Positions 15,896-24,847 of a stretch of DNA of 39,175 bases are shown piece by piece. The DNA is from Dehalococcoidia bacterium UBA2160 (GTDB lineage Bacteria; Chloroflexota; Dehalococcoidia; Lucifugimonadales; UBA1123). The DNA lies in the NCBI GenBank assembly GCA_002328865.1, contig DCWO01000176.1, positions 90,873 to 130,047 on the forward strand, read 5' to 3'. Position numbers and translations under genes: made by a program. The notes beneath the pieces are model-generated. The model was not told where the DNA came from and did not search any database. It was given only the letters and a program-made list of their open reading frames with translations. Numbering within the stretch: position 1 is the stretch's first letter; the number at the start of each line of letters is the position of its first letter.

Positions 15896-15939
15896 TTGAC
15901 CCGAGTATATCACAGGTGCTAGCCTTGGAATCGTTCCAA
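15896..15939 (+). promoter_or_regulatory. guaA promoter with a 15-bp palindrome at the transcription start
   Basis: TTGACC (15896-15901), 18 bases, TAGCCT (15920-15925). A perfect palindrome TTGGAATCGTTCCAA occupies 15925-15939, from the last base of the -10 to one base before the ATG at 15941. The predicted transcription start (about 15932) falls inside it. No Shine-Dalgarno sequence is present, so the mRNA may be leaderless or nearly so. An operator that blocks transcription initiation is the simplest reading. Confidence 0.5.
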
Positions 15940-15940
15940 C

Positions 15941-17611
15941 ATGCAAGAAAATCACGCCTCCCGGACCACACGCCGCACCGCTGAAAGCGACGACCTTGAG
16001 GTCGCCACGCAGGCTTCGGTCGCACACGGTCCAGGCGCTTCCGGCCAAACTGTCCAAACCGATTCCACCGACCGTCAGCAAACCGTCCTCGTCGTGGATT
16101 TCGGGTCCCAATACAGCAGGCTGATCGCTCGCCGAGTCCGGGAAAGCCAGGTGTATTGCGAGATCATTCCCCACGACGCTCCCTGGGAGACGGTGGCTCA
16201 CCTCAATCCCGCCGGAGTAATCATGTCCGGCGGTCCCGCCAGCGTGTACGAACAAGACGCCCCCCTCGCTCCGGATTGGGTGTACGACTGCGGCCTCCCC
16301 GTCCTGGGCATCTGCTACGGGATGCAGGCAATGGTCCACCAACTCGGCGGCAAAGTGGCGTCCTCCGCGAAGCGAGAGTACGGCCAAGCTAATCTGCAGC
16401 AGAACTCTCACTCCGGCAAGCTGCTCGAAGGGCTGCCTTCGGACATGTCCGTTTGGATGAGCCACGGCGACCGGGTCACAGAACTCCCGGCTGGCTTCTC
16501 CGCTCTTGCCTTCACTGACAACTCGCCCGTGGCCGTGATCGGCGACGACCGCGGACGGTTGGGCATCCAGTTCCACCCCGAGGTGGTGCACACGCCTGAG
16601 GGCAAGAACGTTATCCGGAACTTCCTCTACAAAATATGCGGGTGCGACCAATCATGGACGCCGGGCAACTTCGTGGCGGAGACCGTCGAGTCGATCAGGG
16701 ACCAGGTCGGAGACGGCCGCGTCATTTGCGGCCTGTCCGGCGGGGTCGATTCAGCCGTGGCCGCGGCGCTGATCCACAAGGCGATCGGAGACCAGCTAAC
16801 CTGCATTTTCGTGAACAACGGCCTGCTCAGACATCAAGAGGCCGAGCAGGTGCGCGATACGTTCGAGCGGCATCTGAGCATCAAGCTCGACTACGTCGAC
16901 GCCACCGAACATTTTTTGGGCGCACTGAAGGGCGTCGAGGACCCGGAACGAAAGCGCCGGATCATCGGAGCGGAGTTCATCGCCGTATTCGAGGAAGAGG
17001 CGTCCCGACTGGGACAGGTGGACTTCCTGGCGCAGGGCACGCTCTACCCCGATGTCATCGAGAGCAAGGACTCCGAGAGCAAAGAGTCGGCCAAGATCAA
17101 GACGCACCACAACGTCGGCGGGCTGCCGGAGCACATGCGCATGGAGCTGGTCGAGCCCCTGCGTTACTTGTTCAAGGACGAGGTTCGAGACGTCGGGATT
17201 GAGTTGGGGCTTCCCGAAGAGATGGTGTACCGCCAACCGTTCCCCGGGCCTGGTCTGGCCATAAGGATCATGGGCGACATCACTGTTGAGAAGTTGGACA
17301 CCCTAAGACGTGCCGACAGGATCGTCATGGATGAGGTCCACGCCAACGGACTCTACCGAGAGCTGTGGCAGAGCTTCGCGGTGCTCACGGGATCGAGGTC
17401 GGTCGGCGTGACCGGCGATTTTCGCACCTACGGGCACGTCATCGCCATCCGCGCTGTTGCAAGCGACGACGCGATGACGGCCGACTGGGCCAGGATTCCC
17501 CACGAAGTGCTTGCTCGGATATCGAACCGGATCACCAACGAGGTTCCAGGCGTGAACAGGGTCGTGTACGACATCACGTCGAAGCCTCCGGGGACCATCG
17601 AGTGGGAGTAG
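15941..17611 (+). CDS. guaA: GMP synthase (glutamine-hydrolysing)
   Basis: Converts XMP, ATP and glutamine to GMP. The product has 556 residues. After about 45 unconserved N-terminal residues the class I glutamine amidotransferase domain begins (VLVVDFGSQYSRLIARRVRE), with the nucleophile Cys in LGICYGMQAM and the His/Glu pair in FHPEV. The ATP pyrophosphatase domain has the PP-loop SGGVDSAVAAAL, and the dimerisation domain ends with VNRVVYDITSKPPGTIEWE, the canonical C-terminus. The N-terminal extension is longer than the family usual and could reflect a later, non-ATG start. It heads a plus-strand cluster with the TfoX-like gene, purD and purE. Confidence 0.98.
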   Translation: MQENHASRTTRRTAESDDLEVATQASVAHGPGASGQTVQTDSTDRQQTVLVVDFGSQYSRLIARRVRESQVYCEIIPHDAPWETVAHLNPAGVIMSGGPASVYEQDAPLAPDWVYDCGLPVLGICYGMQAMVHQLGGKVASSAKREYGQANLQQNSHSGKLLEGLPSDMSVWMSHGDRVTELPAGFSALAFTDNSPVAVIGDDRGRLGIQFHPEVVHTPEGKNVIRNFLYKICGCDQSWTPGNFVAETVESIRDQVGDGRVICGLSGGVDSAVAAALIHKAIGDQLTCIFVNNGLLRHQEAEQVRDTFERHLSIKLDYVDATEHFLGALKGVEDPERKRRIIGAEFIAVFEEEASRLGQVDFLAQGTLYPDVIESKDSESKESAKIKTHHNVGGLPEHMRMELVEPLRYLFKDEVRDVGIELGLPEEMVYRQPFPGPGLAIRIMGDITVEKLDTLRRADRIVMDEVHANGLYRELWQSFAVLTGSRSVGVTGDFRTYGHVIAIRAVASDDAMTADWARIPHEVLARISNRITNEVPGVNRVVYDITSKPPGTIEWE

Positions 17612-17614
17612 ACG

Positions 17615-17953
17615 ATGGCGCTGGATGACGACGTCCTGATCGACCAGGACGTTCGGGCCGCGCTCGACGGCCAGCTTCTCGTCAAAAAAGGAGTCTCGTC
17701 ATCGTCGATGTACGGCGGCGTCGGTTACCTGGTCGACGACCAGCCATTCGCGGTGTTGCTCGAAGGCGTCGTCGGCATGCGGCTGCCGGCCGAATTACAG
17801 CGGCAAGCGATGCCGCTAGCCGGCGTGTCGCCCCTCCGACCGCCCTTTGCAGACGAACCGATTCCGGGATGGCTCCAGTTCATGTTGATTCTGCCCGATG
17901 ACCTGCCCGAGCTCATGCCGTGGATCGACGCGGCGTTGGAGGACGCGCGATGA
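17615..17953 (+). CDS. Small TfoX N-terminal-like protein
   Basis: A 112-residue protein (MALDDDVLIDQDVRAALDGQ...). The central SSSSMYGGVGYLVDDQPFAVLLEG segment (about residues 29-52) matches the TfoX/Sxy N-terminal fold pattern (MFGG.GF..DG..FA.V), and VGMRLPAELQ follows. The C-terminal half (IPGWLQFMLILPDDLPELMPWIDAAL) is a likely helical pair. GGGAG-type pairing before the ATG comes from the end of guaA, three bases away. Its TGA overlaps the purD ATG (ATGA), so it is translated within the purine operon. A role in competence is not implied; a small regulatory or YjbR/MmcQ-like protein is equally possible. Confidence 0.6.
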   Translation: MALDDDVLIDQDVRAALDGQLLVKKGVSSSSMYGGVGYLVDDQPFAVLLEGVVGMRLPAELQRQAMPLAGVSPLRPPFADEPIPGWLQFMLILPDDLPELMPWIDAALEDAR

Positions 17954-19206
17954 AGGTCTTGGTGATCGGAAACGGGGCGAGGGAGCACGCGATCACGTGG
18001 AAACTAGCGCAGAGTCCCCAATCGCCCGAGCTGTTCGTCGCGCCGGGAAACGCCGGTGTCGCGCAGATCGCCGAGAACGTGCCGATATCCGCCGAGGACA
18101 TTCCGGCCCTGTTGGCGTACGCACGAGACAGCTTCATTGATTTCACCGTCGTTGGTCCCGAGGCGCCGCTCGCAGGCGGCATCGTAGATCGATTCGAGGA
18201 AGCGGGACTCATGGCATTCGGGCCTCGACAGAACGCAGCGAGGATCGAGAGCAGCAAAGCGTTCGCCAAACAGATCATGAAGACGGCAGGCGTACCCACC
18301 GCCGAGGCCCGTGCGTTTGACACGCTGAGCGAGGCTTCCGGTTTCGTTGCCGAGAACGAGCCGCCGTTTGTGGTCAAAGCCGATGGCCTGGCCGCGGGGA
18401 AGGGCGTCGTTATGGCCGAAACTCGAGAGGACGCTCTGACCGCACTTCGCTCGATGATGGAGGAGAAGACTTTCGGCGCCTCGGGCGAGACCGTGTTGAT
18501 CGAGGAGTGGCTGAAAGGGCCAGAGGTCAGCGTGTTCGCTTTTGTGGACGGCGAATACGTTTCGACGATGACCACGGCATGCGACTACAAGCGTGCGGGC
18601 GACGGAGACTCCGGCCTGAACACCGGAGGCATGGGCAGCTTCAGTCCCCCACCGTTCTGGAACGAGTCGCTGGAACAACAGGCTCGCGAAAAGATCATGG
18701 AACCGGTGGCAAAGGAGCTGGCACGATCCGGCAGTCTGTATCGGGGCGTTCTGTATGCGGGCCTCATGCTGACCGCTTCCGGGTTGAAGGTGATTGAGTT
18801 CAACTGCAGGCTGGGTGATCCCGAAACCCAAGTTGTGCTTCCGAGGCTCCAAAGCGATCTGCTGGAGATCATGCTCGCGACGGCCAACGGCGAACTCGCC
18901 CGGACCGCCGTCGAGTGGGGCCCAACGGCGCACGTCGGGGTGGTTCTTGCCTCGGGAGGTTACCCGGAGCAGTACCGCATTGGGTTCCCGATCTCAGGCA
19001 TGGACGACATCGACGAATCGACGGTTCTGTTTCACGCTGGAACCAGCCACGGCGACGGCGGCGTGTTGACGTCCGGGGGCAGGGTGCTTACAGTCACGGC
19101 CAGCGGCGCGTCTATCGAAAAAGCACGAGCCAACGCTTACGCCAACGCCTCCAGAATCCGTTTCCAAGACCGATATTACAGGACCGACATCGCGAAAGGC
19201 ATATGA
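17950..19206 (+). CDS. purD: Phosphoribosylamine-glycine ligase
   Basis: Second step of purine synthesis: joins glycine to phosphoribosylamine with ATP. The ATG at 17950 overlaps the preceding stop codon, giving 418 residues, the family size. N-terminal VLVIGNGAREHAITWKLAQSP, ATP-grasp segments VVKADGLAAGKGVV and EEWLKGPEVSVFAFVDG, NTGGMGSFSP and VIEFNCRLGDPETQ are all present. The canonical last block reads NVRFGDPETQ, so Cys replaces Val/Ala here. purE follows after nine bases. Confidence 0.97.
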   Translation: MKVLVIGNGAREHAITWKLAQSPQSPELFVAPGNAGVAQIAENVPISAEDIPALLAYARDSFIDFTVVGPEAPLAGGIVDRFEEAGLMAFGPRQNAARIESSKAFAKQIMKTAGVPTAEARAFDTLSEASGFVAENEPPFVVKADGLAAGKGVVMAETREDALTALRSMMEEKTFGASGETVLIEEWLKGPEVSVFAFVDGEYVSTMTTACDYKRAGDGDSGLNTGGMGSFSPPPFWNESLEQQAREKIMEPVAKELARSGSLYRGVLYAGLMLTASGLKVIEFNCRLGDPETQVVLPRLQSDLLEIMLATANGELARTAVEWGPTAHVGVVLASGGYPEQYRIGFPISGMDDIDESTVLFHAGTSHGDGGVLTSGGRVLTVTASGASIEKARANAYANASRIRFQDRYYRTDIAKGI

Positions 19207-19215
19207 GGTGGCAAG

Positions 19216-19674
19216 ATGGCCTTGGTAGCCGTATTGATGGGAAGCCGTTCCGACGAGCCGGCGATGAAAGAAACCACTGAGGTGCTGGACCAGCTAGGGG
19301 TGGAGCACGAGGTCGAGGTTATGTCGGCCCATCGGACCCCCGAAAAAGTGAAGGACTACGCTGAGTCAGCCCGAGACCGAGGCATCGAAGTCATCATCGC
19401 TGGCGCTGGCGGTTCGGCCGGATTGCCCGGCGTCGTAGCCTCTTGGACGACCTTGCCCGTGATCGGAGTTCCCCTGCCGACCAGCGACCTCAAAGGCGTC
19501 GACGCCCTTTACGCGATAGCCCAGATGCCGCCGGGGATCCCCGTCGCATGTGTGGCCATCGGCTCCTGGGGCGCTCGAAACGCCGCGTTCCTGGCCGCGC
19601 AGGTTTTGGGCGCCAAGCATGATAAGATTCGCCTAGCGTACGACGAGTATCGCGAAACGTTGAAGACGCGCTGA
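19216..19674 (+). CDS. purE: N5-carboxyaminoimidazole ribonucleotide mutase (class I PurE)
   Basis: Converts N5-CAIR to CAIR in purine synthesis. The 152-residue protein starts MALVAVLMGSRSDEPAM after GAGGTGG. MSAHRTPEKV carries the catalytic His, AGAGGSAGLPGVVAS and PVIGVPLP.SDLKGVDAL are typical, and MPPGIPVACVAIG completes the site. No purK is beside it, so either PurK is elsewhere or CO2 is used directly; the sequence alone does not decide. It ends the guaA-purD-purE cluster. Confidence 0.97.
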   Translation: MALVAVLMGSRSDEPAMKETTEVLDQLGVEHEVEVMSAHRTPEKVKDYAESARDRGIEVIIAGAGGSAGLPGVVASWTTLPVIGVPLPTSDLKGVDALYAIAQMPPGIPVACVAIGSWGARNAAFLAAQVLGAKHDKIRLAYDEYRETLKTR

Positions 19675-19804
19675 CACGGGTACGGCCTGAAGACCGAGGC
19701 CACCGGTTTGAAAGGCGCCTTGGTCCTCCAGGGCCAAACCACACAAAGCAGGATTGACGTCATGGCTTCGACCCGCTCCGATCCCTGAATCCCCTGGGTA
19801 TGCA

Positions 19805-22800
19805 ATGGCCAGCGAACGAGTTCAACGTCAGGTAGAGCGTCTTCTCGACGAAGCGGAGGAAGCTGTCACCCGCACCGACTGGGCGTTGGCTCGAGACCGC
19901 GCTCAAAACGTCTTGGCATTCGATCCGGACAACTCCGACGCTCTAACGTACATTGCCGCCGCCGATCGCGCTGCCGGTACGGTCAATCCGCCCACAGAAG
20001 CTACCGTCTCGGCGCCATCTCCATCGGCTCCGACGGCCCCCCTGCCCGCCTTCTTCAAAGACGGCCGCTACATGGTGAAAGAGTTCCTTGGAGAAGGCGC
20101 ACGGAAGAGAGTCTACCTGGTCCGCGACACGTTGCTGGACCGTGACGTCGCCTTCGCGCTGATAAAGACCGAGGGATTGGACGACACGGGCCGCCAGCGG
20201 ATCCTGCGAGAAGCTCAGACTATGAGCCGTCTGGGCGATCATCCCAACATAGTCCAGCTCTACGACCTGGGCGACGAACAAGGCAACCCGTACATGGTCA
20301 TGCCGGTCATGGCCAGCGGAGACGTGGAAAGCCTGCTCAAGCAGGAAGACGACCGCCGCTTGGAGATCAGCCGGACCCTGGCCATCGCCTCGGACGTGTG
20401 CCGAGGCCTTGCCCATGCACACGCCAGCGGCGCCCTTCACCGGGACGTAAAGCCGAGCAACGTGTGGCTATCCTCCGACGGCACGGCCAGGATAGGCGAC
20501 TTCGGTCTTGCAGTGATGACGGACCAATCACACCTTACCTCAGACGACGTGATGGTCGGCACGGTCTCCTACATGCCGCCAGAACAGGCCATGGGGAGCG
20601 CGGTAGACGAGCGCAGCGATCTTTATTCCTTCGGGGCGATGTTGTACGAGATGGTTACGGGCAAGCAACCCTTCCTGGGCGACGACCCCGTGGGTATAAT
20701 CAGCCAACATATCAACACGCCGCCCGTATCCCCCGCCTGGCACAACGCACTATGCCCCAGACCGCTGGACGCGCTGATACTCCGACTCCTGGCGAAGGAC
20801 CCCGCTCAGAGGCCAGGCTCCGCCTCTGATGTGCTGGCGGCCCTCACGGACGTGGACCTGAGGGCTGTTGAGGAACGAACCCAGGAGGAGGCGCGCTCCC
20901 TCGACAGCCTGGCCGGCGGCGTGTTCGTTGGCCGTCAACGCGAGATGGCCGTTTTGAAATCGGCGCTCGACGATTCTATCTCGGGCCGCGGAAGGCTCGT
21001 GATGTTGGCGGGCGAGCCCGGCATCGGCAAGACCACGGCCGCCGCGGAACTCACAACCTACGCCGGGTTGCGGGGAGCCGAAGTCCTGTGGGGTCGTTGC
21101 TACGAAGAACGCGGCATGCCCCCCTATTGGCCCTGGGTGCAAGCTATCAGAAGTTACGTGAGCGACAAAACGCCTGACGAACTTCGCGAAGACATGGGCG
21201 CGGGCGCCGCCGACATCGCCGATCTGGTCGCGGAAGTCAAGGAGAAGTTGCCGGACCTAATTCCTGCACCGGCGCTCGACAACCCGGATTCCGAGCGGTT
21301 CCGGCTCTTTGACTCCATCACTTCGTTCTTGGCGAACGCGGGGAAGCGACGGCCTCTGACAGTGGTGTTGGACGATCTCCACTGGGCTGACGGCCCGTCG
21401 CTGCAGCTTTTGCAGTTCGTCTCAAAGGAGTTCGAACGCGCTCGGTTGATGGTGTTGGGAACCTACCGCGACATCGAGCTGTCCAGGCGGCATCCTTTGG
21501 CCGAAACGTTGGGCGAGTTGACCAAGTCGCCTTCCGGCGGGTTCCAGCGAGTCTTGTTGCGCGGCATGACGTTACAAGATGTCGGCGAATTCATCGACAG
21601 GTCATCTGGCATGGCGCCTCCAACCGGTCTGCCAGAGGTTGTGCATGCTCAAACTGAGGGGAATGCACTGTTCGTGACCGAGGTGGTCCGGTTGTTGGTG
21701 CAAGAGCGCGAACTCTCCCAGGAACTCGACATTTCATGGTCGGAATCGGAACGAACCTGGGACGTGCGGATTCCCGAAGGCGTCCACGAAGTCATAGGCC
21801 GGCGGCTGAACCAGCTCTCAGAGCACTGCAATTCGGTCATCGCGGTGGCGGCGGTATTGGGCAGAGAATTCGAGGCGACGCACCTCCGGCTCTTGATCGA
21901 AGACACCACGGAAGACGAACTGCTCAACGCGCTTGAGGAAGCTCTCGCCGCCCGCGTTATCGAGGAGTTGCCGCAGGCCGTCGGGAGTTACAGATTCACT
22001 CACGCCCTGATACGCAAGACGCTCACCGACGAGATCTCGACCACTCGTCGGGTGCGATTGCACGCCCGTATCGGTGAGACGTTGGAGTCACTATACGGCG
22101 GCGAGGTGGAAGCCCATGCCGCGCAGCTCGCCTACCATTTTGGAGAGGCCGAGACGGTGATCGGTCCGGCCAAGCTGTTGCGGTACTCGCAGGCGGCCGG
22201 AATTCGGGCGCTCAACGGATACGCCTCTGAGGAAGCCGCCGCACAGTTCCAACGGGCTTTGGCTGCCAAAGAAGGCCAACCCATGGACTCCGAGAGTGCA
22301 GCGATCTTGCTTGGTTTGGGCCAGGCTGAGGCGATGATGCTCAAAATCGATGAGGCGGTAAGCCACCTAAGACAGGCGTTCGACTTCTACGTCGAAGCCG
22401 GGGATGCGACGCGGGCCGTCACAGCGGCGGGAGTGCCGATGACTGGGCGCGCTTTTGGAATCATGGCCACGCTCATCGAACAAGCCCTTCACTTGATCCC
22501 GGCTGATTCCATGGAGGCGGGGCGCTTACTGTCGGTCTACGGCAGGTACCTGGGCATGTCAGCGGGGGATTATGAAGGTGCCCAGCAAGCCTTCGAGCGA
22601 GCCCTGGCCATCGCTGAACGGGAAAACGACCTGCTCCTGAAGATCCGCACTTTGACCAACGCCAGCAACGTAGATTCTTTCCATCTACATCATCAAGAAA
22701 GTCTAGGAAAGAGCCTTTCAGCCATCGAACTGGCTGGAGTAGTGGATAGTCCTCGGGATGAATCGATGGCCCATATCATAGCGCTCAGCGGTCGGTTGCA

Positions 22801-23863
22801 GAATCGGGACCTGGCACGAGCGAAAAGGCACGGTGAAGCTTGCCGAGCGGCCGCGGAAAGATTGCGAGACCGCGAGCGACTGTCCACTGCATGCTCGGCA
22901 TACCAGTCCGCGGTTCAAGCTGAAGGTGACTGGGAAGCTGCAAGAGCCCTCAGCAACCGTGCCCTCGCGTCTTGGCCATATGACCCTCGCACGCTCGGTG
23001 GAAGGGTTCTTTTGGAGTGCCAAACCGGCAACTTCGACGAGTCGCAGTCGTACTTGGATCGATTGTTGGAGACGAGCGACGCATCGCCGGCAGATTCCCT
23101 CCACGGAGATGGCAACGCAGCCAGGGTGATTCCGATGGTCTGTCACATTGCCGGCGTCACCGACCGTCTCGACATCGCCAGAGAAGCGGCGGACACGGTC
23201 CTGTCGTCGCCCTATGCTGTCCCTGTTTGGGTCGTCTCGGCCAGGACAGGCCTCGCCCTGACGGCTTTCCTGGAGGATGACGCAACGGCTGCCGCGCAGC
23301 AGTACTCTGCCCTGGAATCCCAGCGAGGGACTGTATTGACAAGCGTGGCAGCTTTGTGTGGCGAAATCGGGATCGACCGCGTGTTGGGGCTTCTCTCGCA
23401 CACCATGGGCAATATGGACGGCGCCGCGGTCCACTTCGAGGAATCGCTGGAATTCTGCCGCGAAGCCGGCTTTAGCCCGGAGCTGGCTTGGACCTGCCAT
23501 GACTACGCCGACATGCTCATTCGACGCGGCGCGTCCGGCGATCTCTCGAAAACCGGAGAGCTCCTCGACGAAGCCGACCGGATCGGTTCAGATCTCGGCA
23601 TGACACCGCTTGTCGAGGAGCTAAGATCCCTCAGAGAGCAATTCGACAATGCGCCGCCTGAGTATCCCGACGGATTGACCAACCGCGAAGTCGAGGTGTT
23701 GCGCCTCATAGCCGCCGGGAAGAACAACCGCGAGATAGGCGAGGAATTGTTCATTACCCACAACACTGTGGCGCGGCACGTGAGCAACATCTTCGTCAAG
23801 ACCGGGGCCACGAACCGCGCCGAGGCCGCCGTCTATGCAACGCGAAATGGGTTGGCGACATAA
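19805..23863 (+). CDS. Giant regulator: Ser/Thr kinase - AAA ATPase - TPR - LuxR HTH
   Basis: A 1352-residue single polypeptide that joins signal input and DNA binding. Residues 1-60 form a short TPR-like helical pair. A eukaryotic-type Ser/Thr kinase domain (about 90-350) has the Gly loop LGEGARKRVYLV, ALIK as the likely Lys, HRDVKPSN (212), DFG (232) and MPPEQ. A STAND/AAA ATPase follows, with FVGRQRE, Walker A GEPGIGKT (403-410) and Walker B TVVLDDLHWAD. A long TPR-rich region (about 740-1270) ends in a LuxR-type HTH over the last 60 residues (LTNREVEVLRLIAAGKNNREI, NTVARHVSNIFVKTGA). The kinase catalytic residues look complete. The start is uncertain: the ATG at 19805 lacks a ribosome binding site, and an in-frame TTG lies at 19754. 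It is probably a MalT-like ATP-dependent activator with an added kinase; ligand and targets are unknown. It sits alone after purE. Confidence 0.85.
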   Translation: MASERVQRQVERLLDEAEEAVTRTDWALARDRAQNVLAFDPDNSDALTYIAAADRAAGTVNPPTEATVSAPSPSAPTAPLPAFFKDGRYMVKEFLGEGARKRVYLVRDTLLDRDVAFALIKTEGLDDTGRQRILREAQTMSRLGDHPNIVQLYDLGDEQGNPYMVMPVMASGDVESLLKQEDDRRLEISRTLAIASDVCRGLAHAHASGALHRDVKPSNVWLSSDGTARIGDFGLAVMTDQSHLTSDDVMVGTVSYMPPEQAMGSAVDERSDLYSFGAMLYEMVTGKQPFLGDDPVGIISQHINTPPVSPAWHNALCPRPLDALILRLLAKDPAQRPGSASDVLAALTDVDLRAVEERTQEEARSLDSLAGGVFVGRQREMAVLKSALDDSISGRGRLVMLAGEPGIGKTTAAAELTTYAGLRGAEVLWGRCYEERGMPPYWPWVQAIRSYVSDKTPDELREDMGAGAADIADLVAEVKEKLPDLIPAPALDNPDSERFRLFDSITSFLANAGKRRPLTVVLDDLHWADGPSLQLLQFVSKEFERARLMVLGTYRDIELSRRHPLAETLGELTKSPSGGFQRVLLRGMTLQDVGEFIDRSSGMAPPTGLPEVVHAQTEGNALFVTEVVRLLVQERELSQELDISWSESERTWDVRIPEGVHEVIGRRLNQLSEHCNSVIAVAAVLGREFEATHLRLLIEDTTEDELLNALEEALAARVIEELPQAVGSYRFTHALIRKTLTDEISTTRRVRLHARIGETLESLYGGEVEAHAAQLAYHFGEAETVIGPAKLLRYSQAAGIRALNGYASEEAAAQFQRALAAKEGQPMDSESAAILLGLGQAEAMMLKIDEAVSHLRQAFDFYVEAGDATRAVTAAGVPMTGRAFGIMATLIEQALHLIPADSMEAGRLLSVYGRYLGMSAGDYEGAQQAFERALAIAERENDLLLKIRTLTNASNVDSFHLHHQESLGKSLSAIELAGVVDSPRDESMAHIIALSGRLQNRDLARAKRHGEACRAAAERLRDRERLSTACSAYQSAVQAEGDWEAARALSNRALASWPYDPRTLGGRVLLECQTGNFDESQSYLDRLLETSDASPADSLHGDGNAARVIPMVCHIAGVTDRLDIAREAADTVLSSPYAVPVWVVSARTGLALTAFLEDDATAAAQQYSALESQRGTVLTSVAALCGEIGIDRVLGLLSHTMGNMDGAAVHFEESLEFCREAGFSPELAWTCHDYADMLIRRGASGDLSKTGELLDEADRIGSDLGMTPLVEELRSLREQFDNAPPEYPDGLTNREVEVLRLIAAGKNNREIGEELFITHNTVARHVSNIFVKTGATNRAEAAVYATRNGLAT

Positions 23864-23930
23864 TCGGCTGTAGCCTCTGAAAAACAGGGCATTGTCGATC
23901 GGGGCCAGTTGATTTGGCCGGAAACGCAAA

Positions 23931-23958
23931 ACGGGCCAACCCATGAGAGTTGGCCCGT
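23931..23958 (-). terminator. Intrinsic terminator of the repeat-protein gene
   Basis: ACGGGCCAAC (23931-23940) pairs perfectly with GTTGGCCCGT (23949-23958), an eight-base loop between them. On the minus strand the stem exits into TTTGCGTTTC. It begins 24 bases after the stop codon at 23982-23984, which supports that stop as the true end of the repeat-protein gene. It could also serve the convergent regulator gene ending at 23863. Confidence 0.75.
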
Positions 23959-24163
23959 GCTCTCGGTTGGTTTTGTTGCAGCTATCGGGTTTCCGGCATG
24001 TCCGGCGAGGCGCCGGAGTACTCGTTGAGGTCGTCTCCCTTCTCGATCCGAGGCAACTCAGGCGAGGCGCCTTGTTTTTCTCGGACTTCCAACTCGCGGT
24101 CCAGCAGTGGCAGGTCGGGGGACGTGTTCGCGAATTCCCCCCGACGAACCCTACCGTGTCGGC

Positions 24164-24598
24164 GACCTTGTTCGCGATGGCCACAAGGCTGTGGGTCCCG
24201 TCGATGCTGAAGTACGCGAAGGACTCCAGCGGCAACCGCAGTTCGGCTCGCCCAACCTTATTCGCGCTGGGCGCAACGCTGTTGGCTCCGTCGATGCTGA
24301 AGTACGCGAACGACTCCAGCGGCAGCCGTACCTCGGCTCGCTCGACCTTGTTCGCGTTCGGCGTCACGCTGTTCGTCCCGTCGATGCTGAAGTATGCGAA
24401 GGATTCCAGCGGAAGCCAGGATTCGACTCGCTCGACCTTACTCGCGTTGGGCGTAACGCTGTTGGTTCCGTCGATGCTGAAGTATGCGAACGACTCCAGC
24501 GGCAGCCGCAATTCGGCTCGCTCGACCTTGTTCGCGACAGGCGCCACGCCGTTGGTCCCGTCGATGCTGAAGTATGCGAAGGACTCCAGCGGCATACG
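24164..24598 (-). repeat. Five tandem 90-bp repeats (30-residue units)
   Basis: The plus-strand word TCGATGCTGA recurs at 24201, 24291, 24381, 24471 and 24561, an exact 90-base period. Each unit encodes about PLESFAYFSIDGTNSV plus a variable tail ending ANKVERAE(L/V)R. Units differ mainly at third codon positions and in the tail, so the array has been kept by selection on protein and is not a fresh expansion. Confidence 0.9.
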
Positions 24599-24619
24599 GA
24601 CTTCTACAGAGTTCGTCGC

Positions 24620-24847
24620 GCCGCGTGCCTGTTCGTCGATCATCTCCGGCAAATCCGGAGATGCGCCTGCATACGTTCGGAAGCTGACCTTGGCATCGAG
24701 TTCGGGTAGATCAGGCGACGTGCCCGCGTAGACTGGCGCATTGACCTTGGCATCCATCTCGGGCAGGTCCGGCGAAGTGCCAATGTAAGGCCGAACGTTA
24801 TCCTTGGCGCCCATCTCGGGGAGATCTGGGGACGTTCCCGCGTAGAT
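24620..24847 (-). repeat. Four SPDLPEM-type repeats, about 57 bp apart
   Basis: The protein motif Y(A/I)G(T/A)SPDLPE(M/L) occurs four times near residues 46-113 of the secreted protein, at 19-20-residue spacing. Related motifs (TSPDLP, ASPELP, ASPDMP) recur three times after the 90-bp array, in the frame recovered by one added G, so the 90-bp array is flanked on both sides by the same short repeat. Confidence 0.85.

Noticed and set aside
15191..16651. 486-codon minus-strand frame across tsaC and guaA
   Set aside because: Antisense to the strongly conserved start of guaA and out of frame with tsaC; shadow frame.
23621..23981. Reading-frame extension of the repeat protein through to 23621
   Set aside because: It crosses an intrinsic terminator, overlaps the convergent regulator gene, and shows no repeat motif; the other frame continues the repeats to a stop at 23982.
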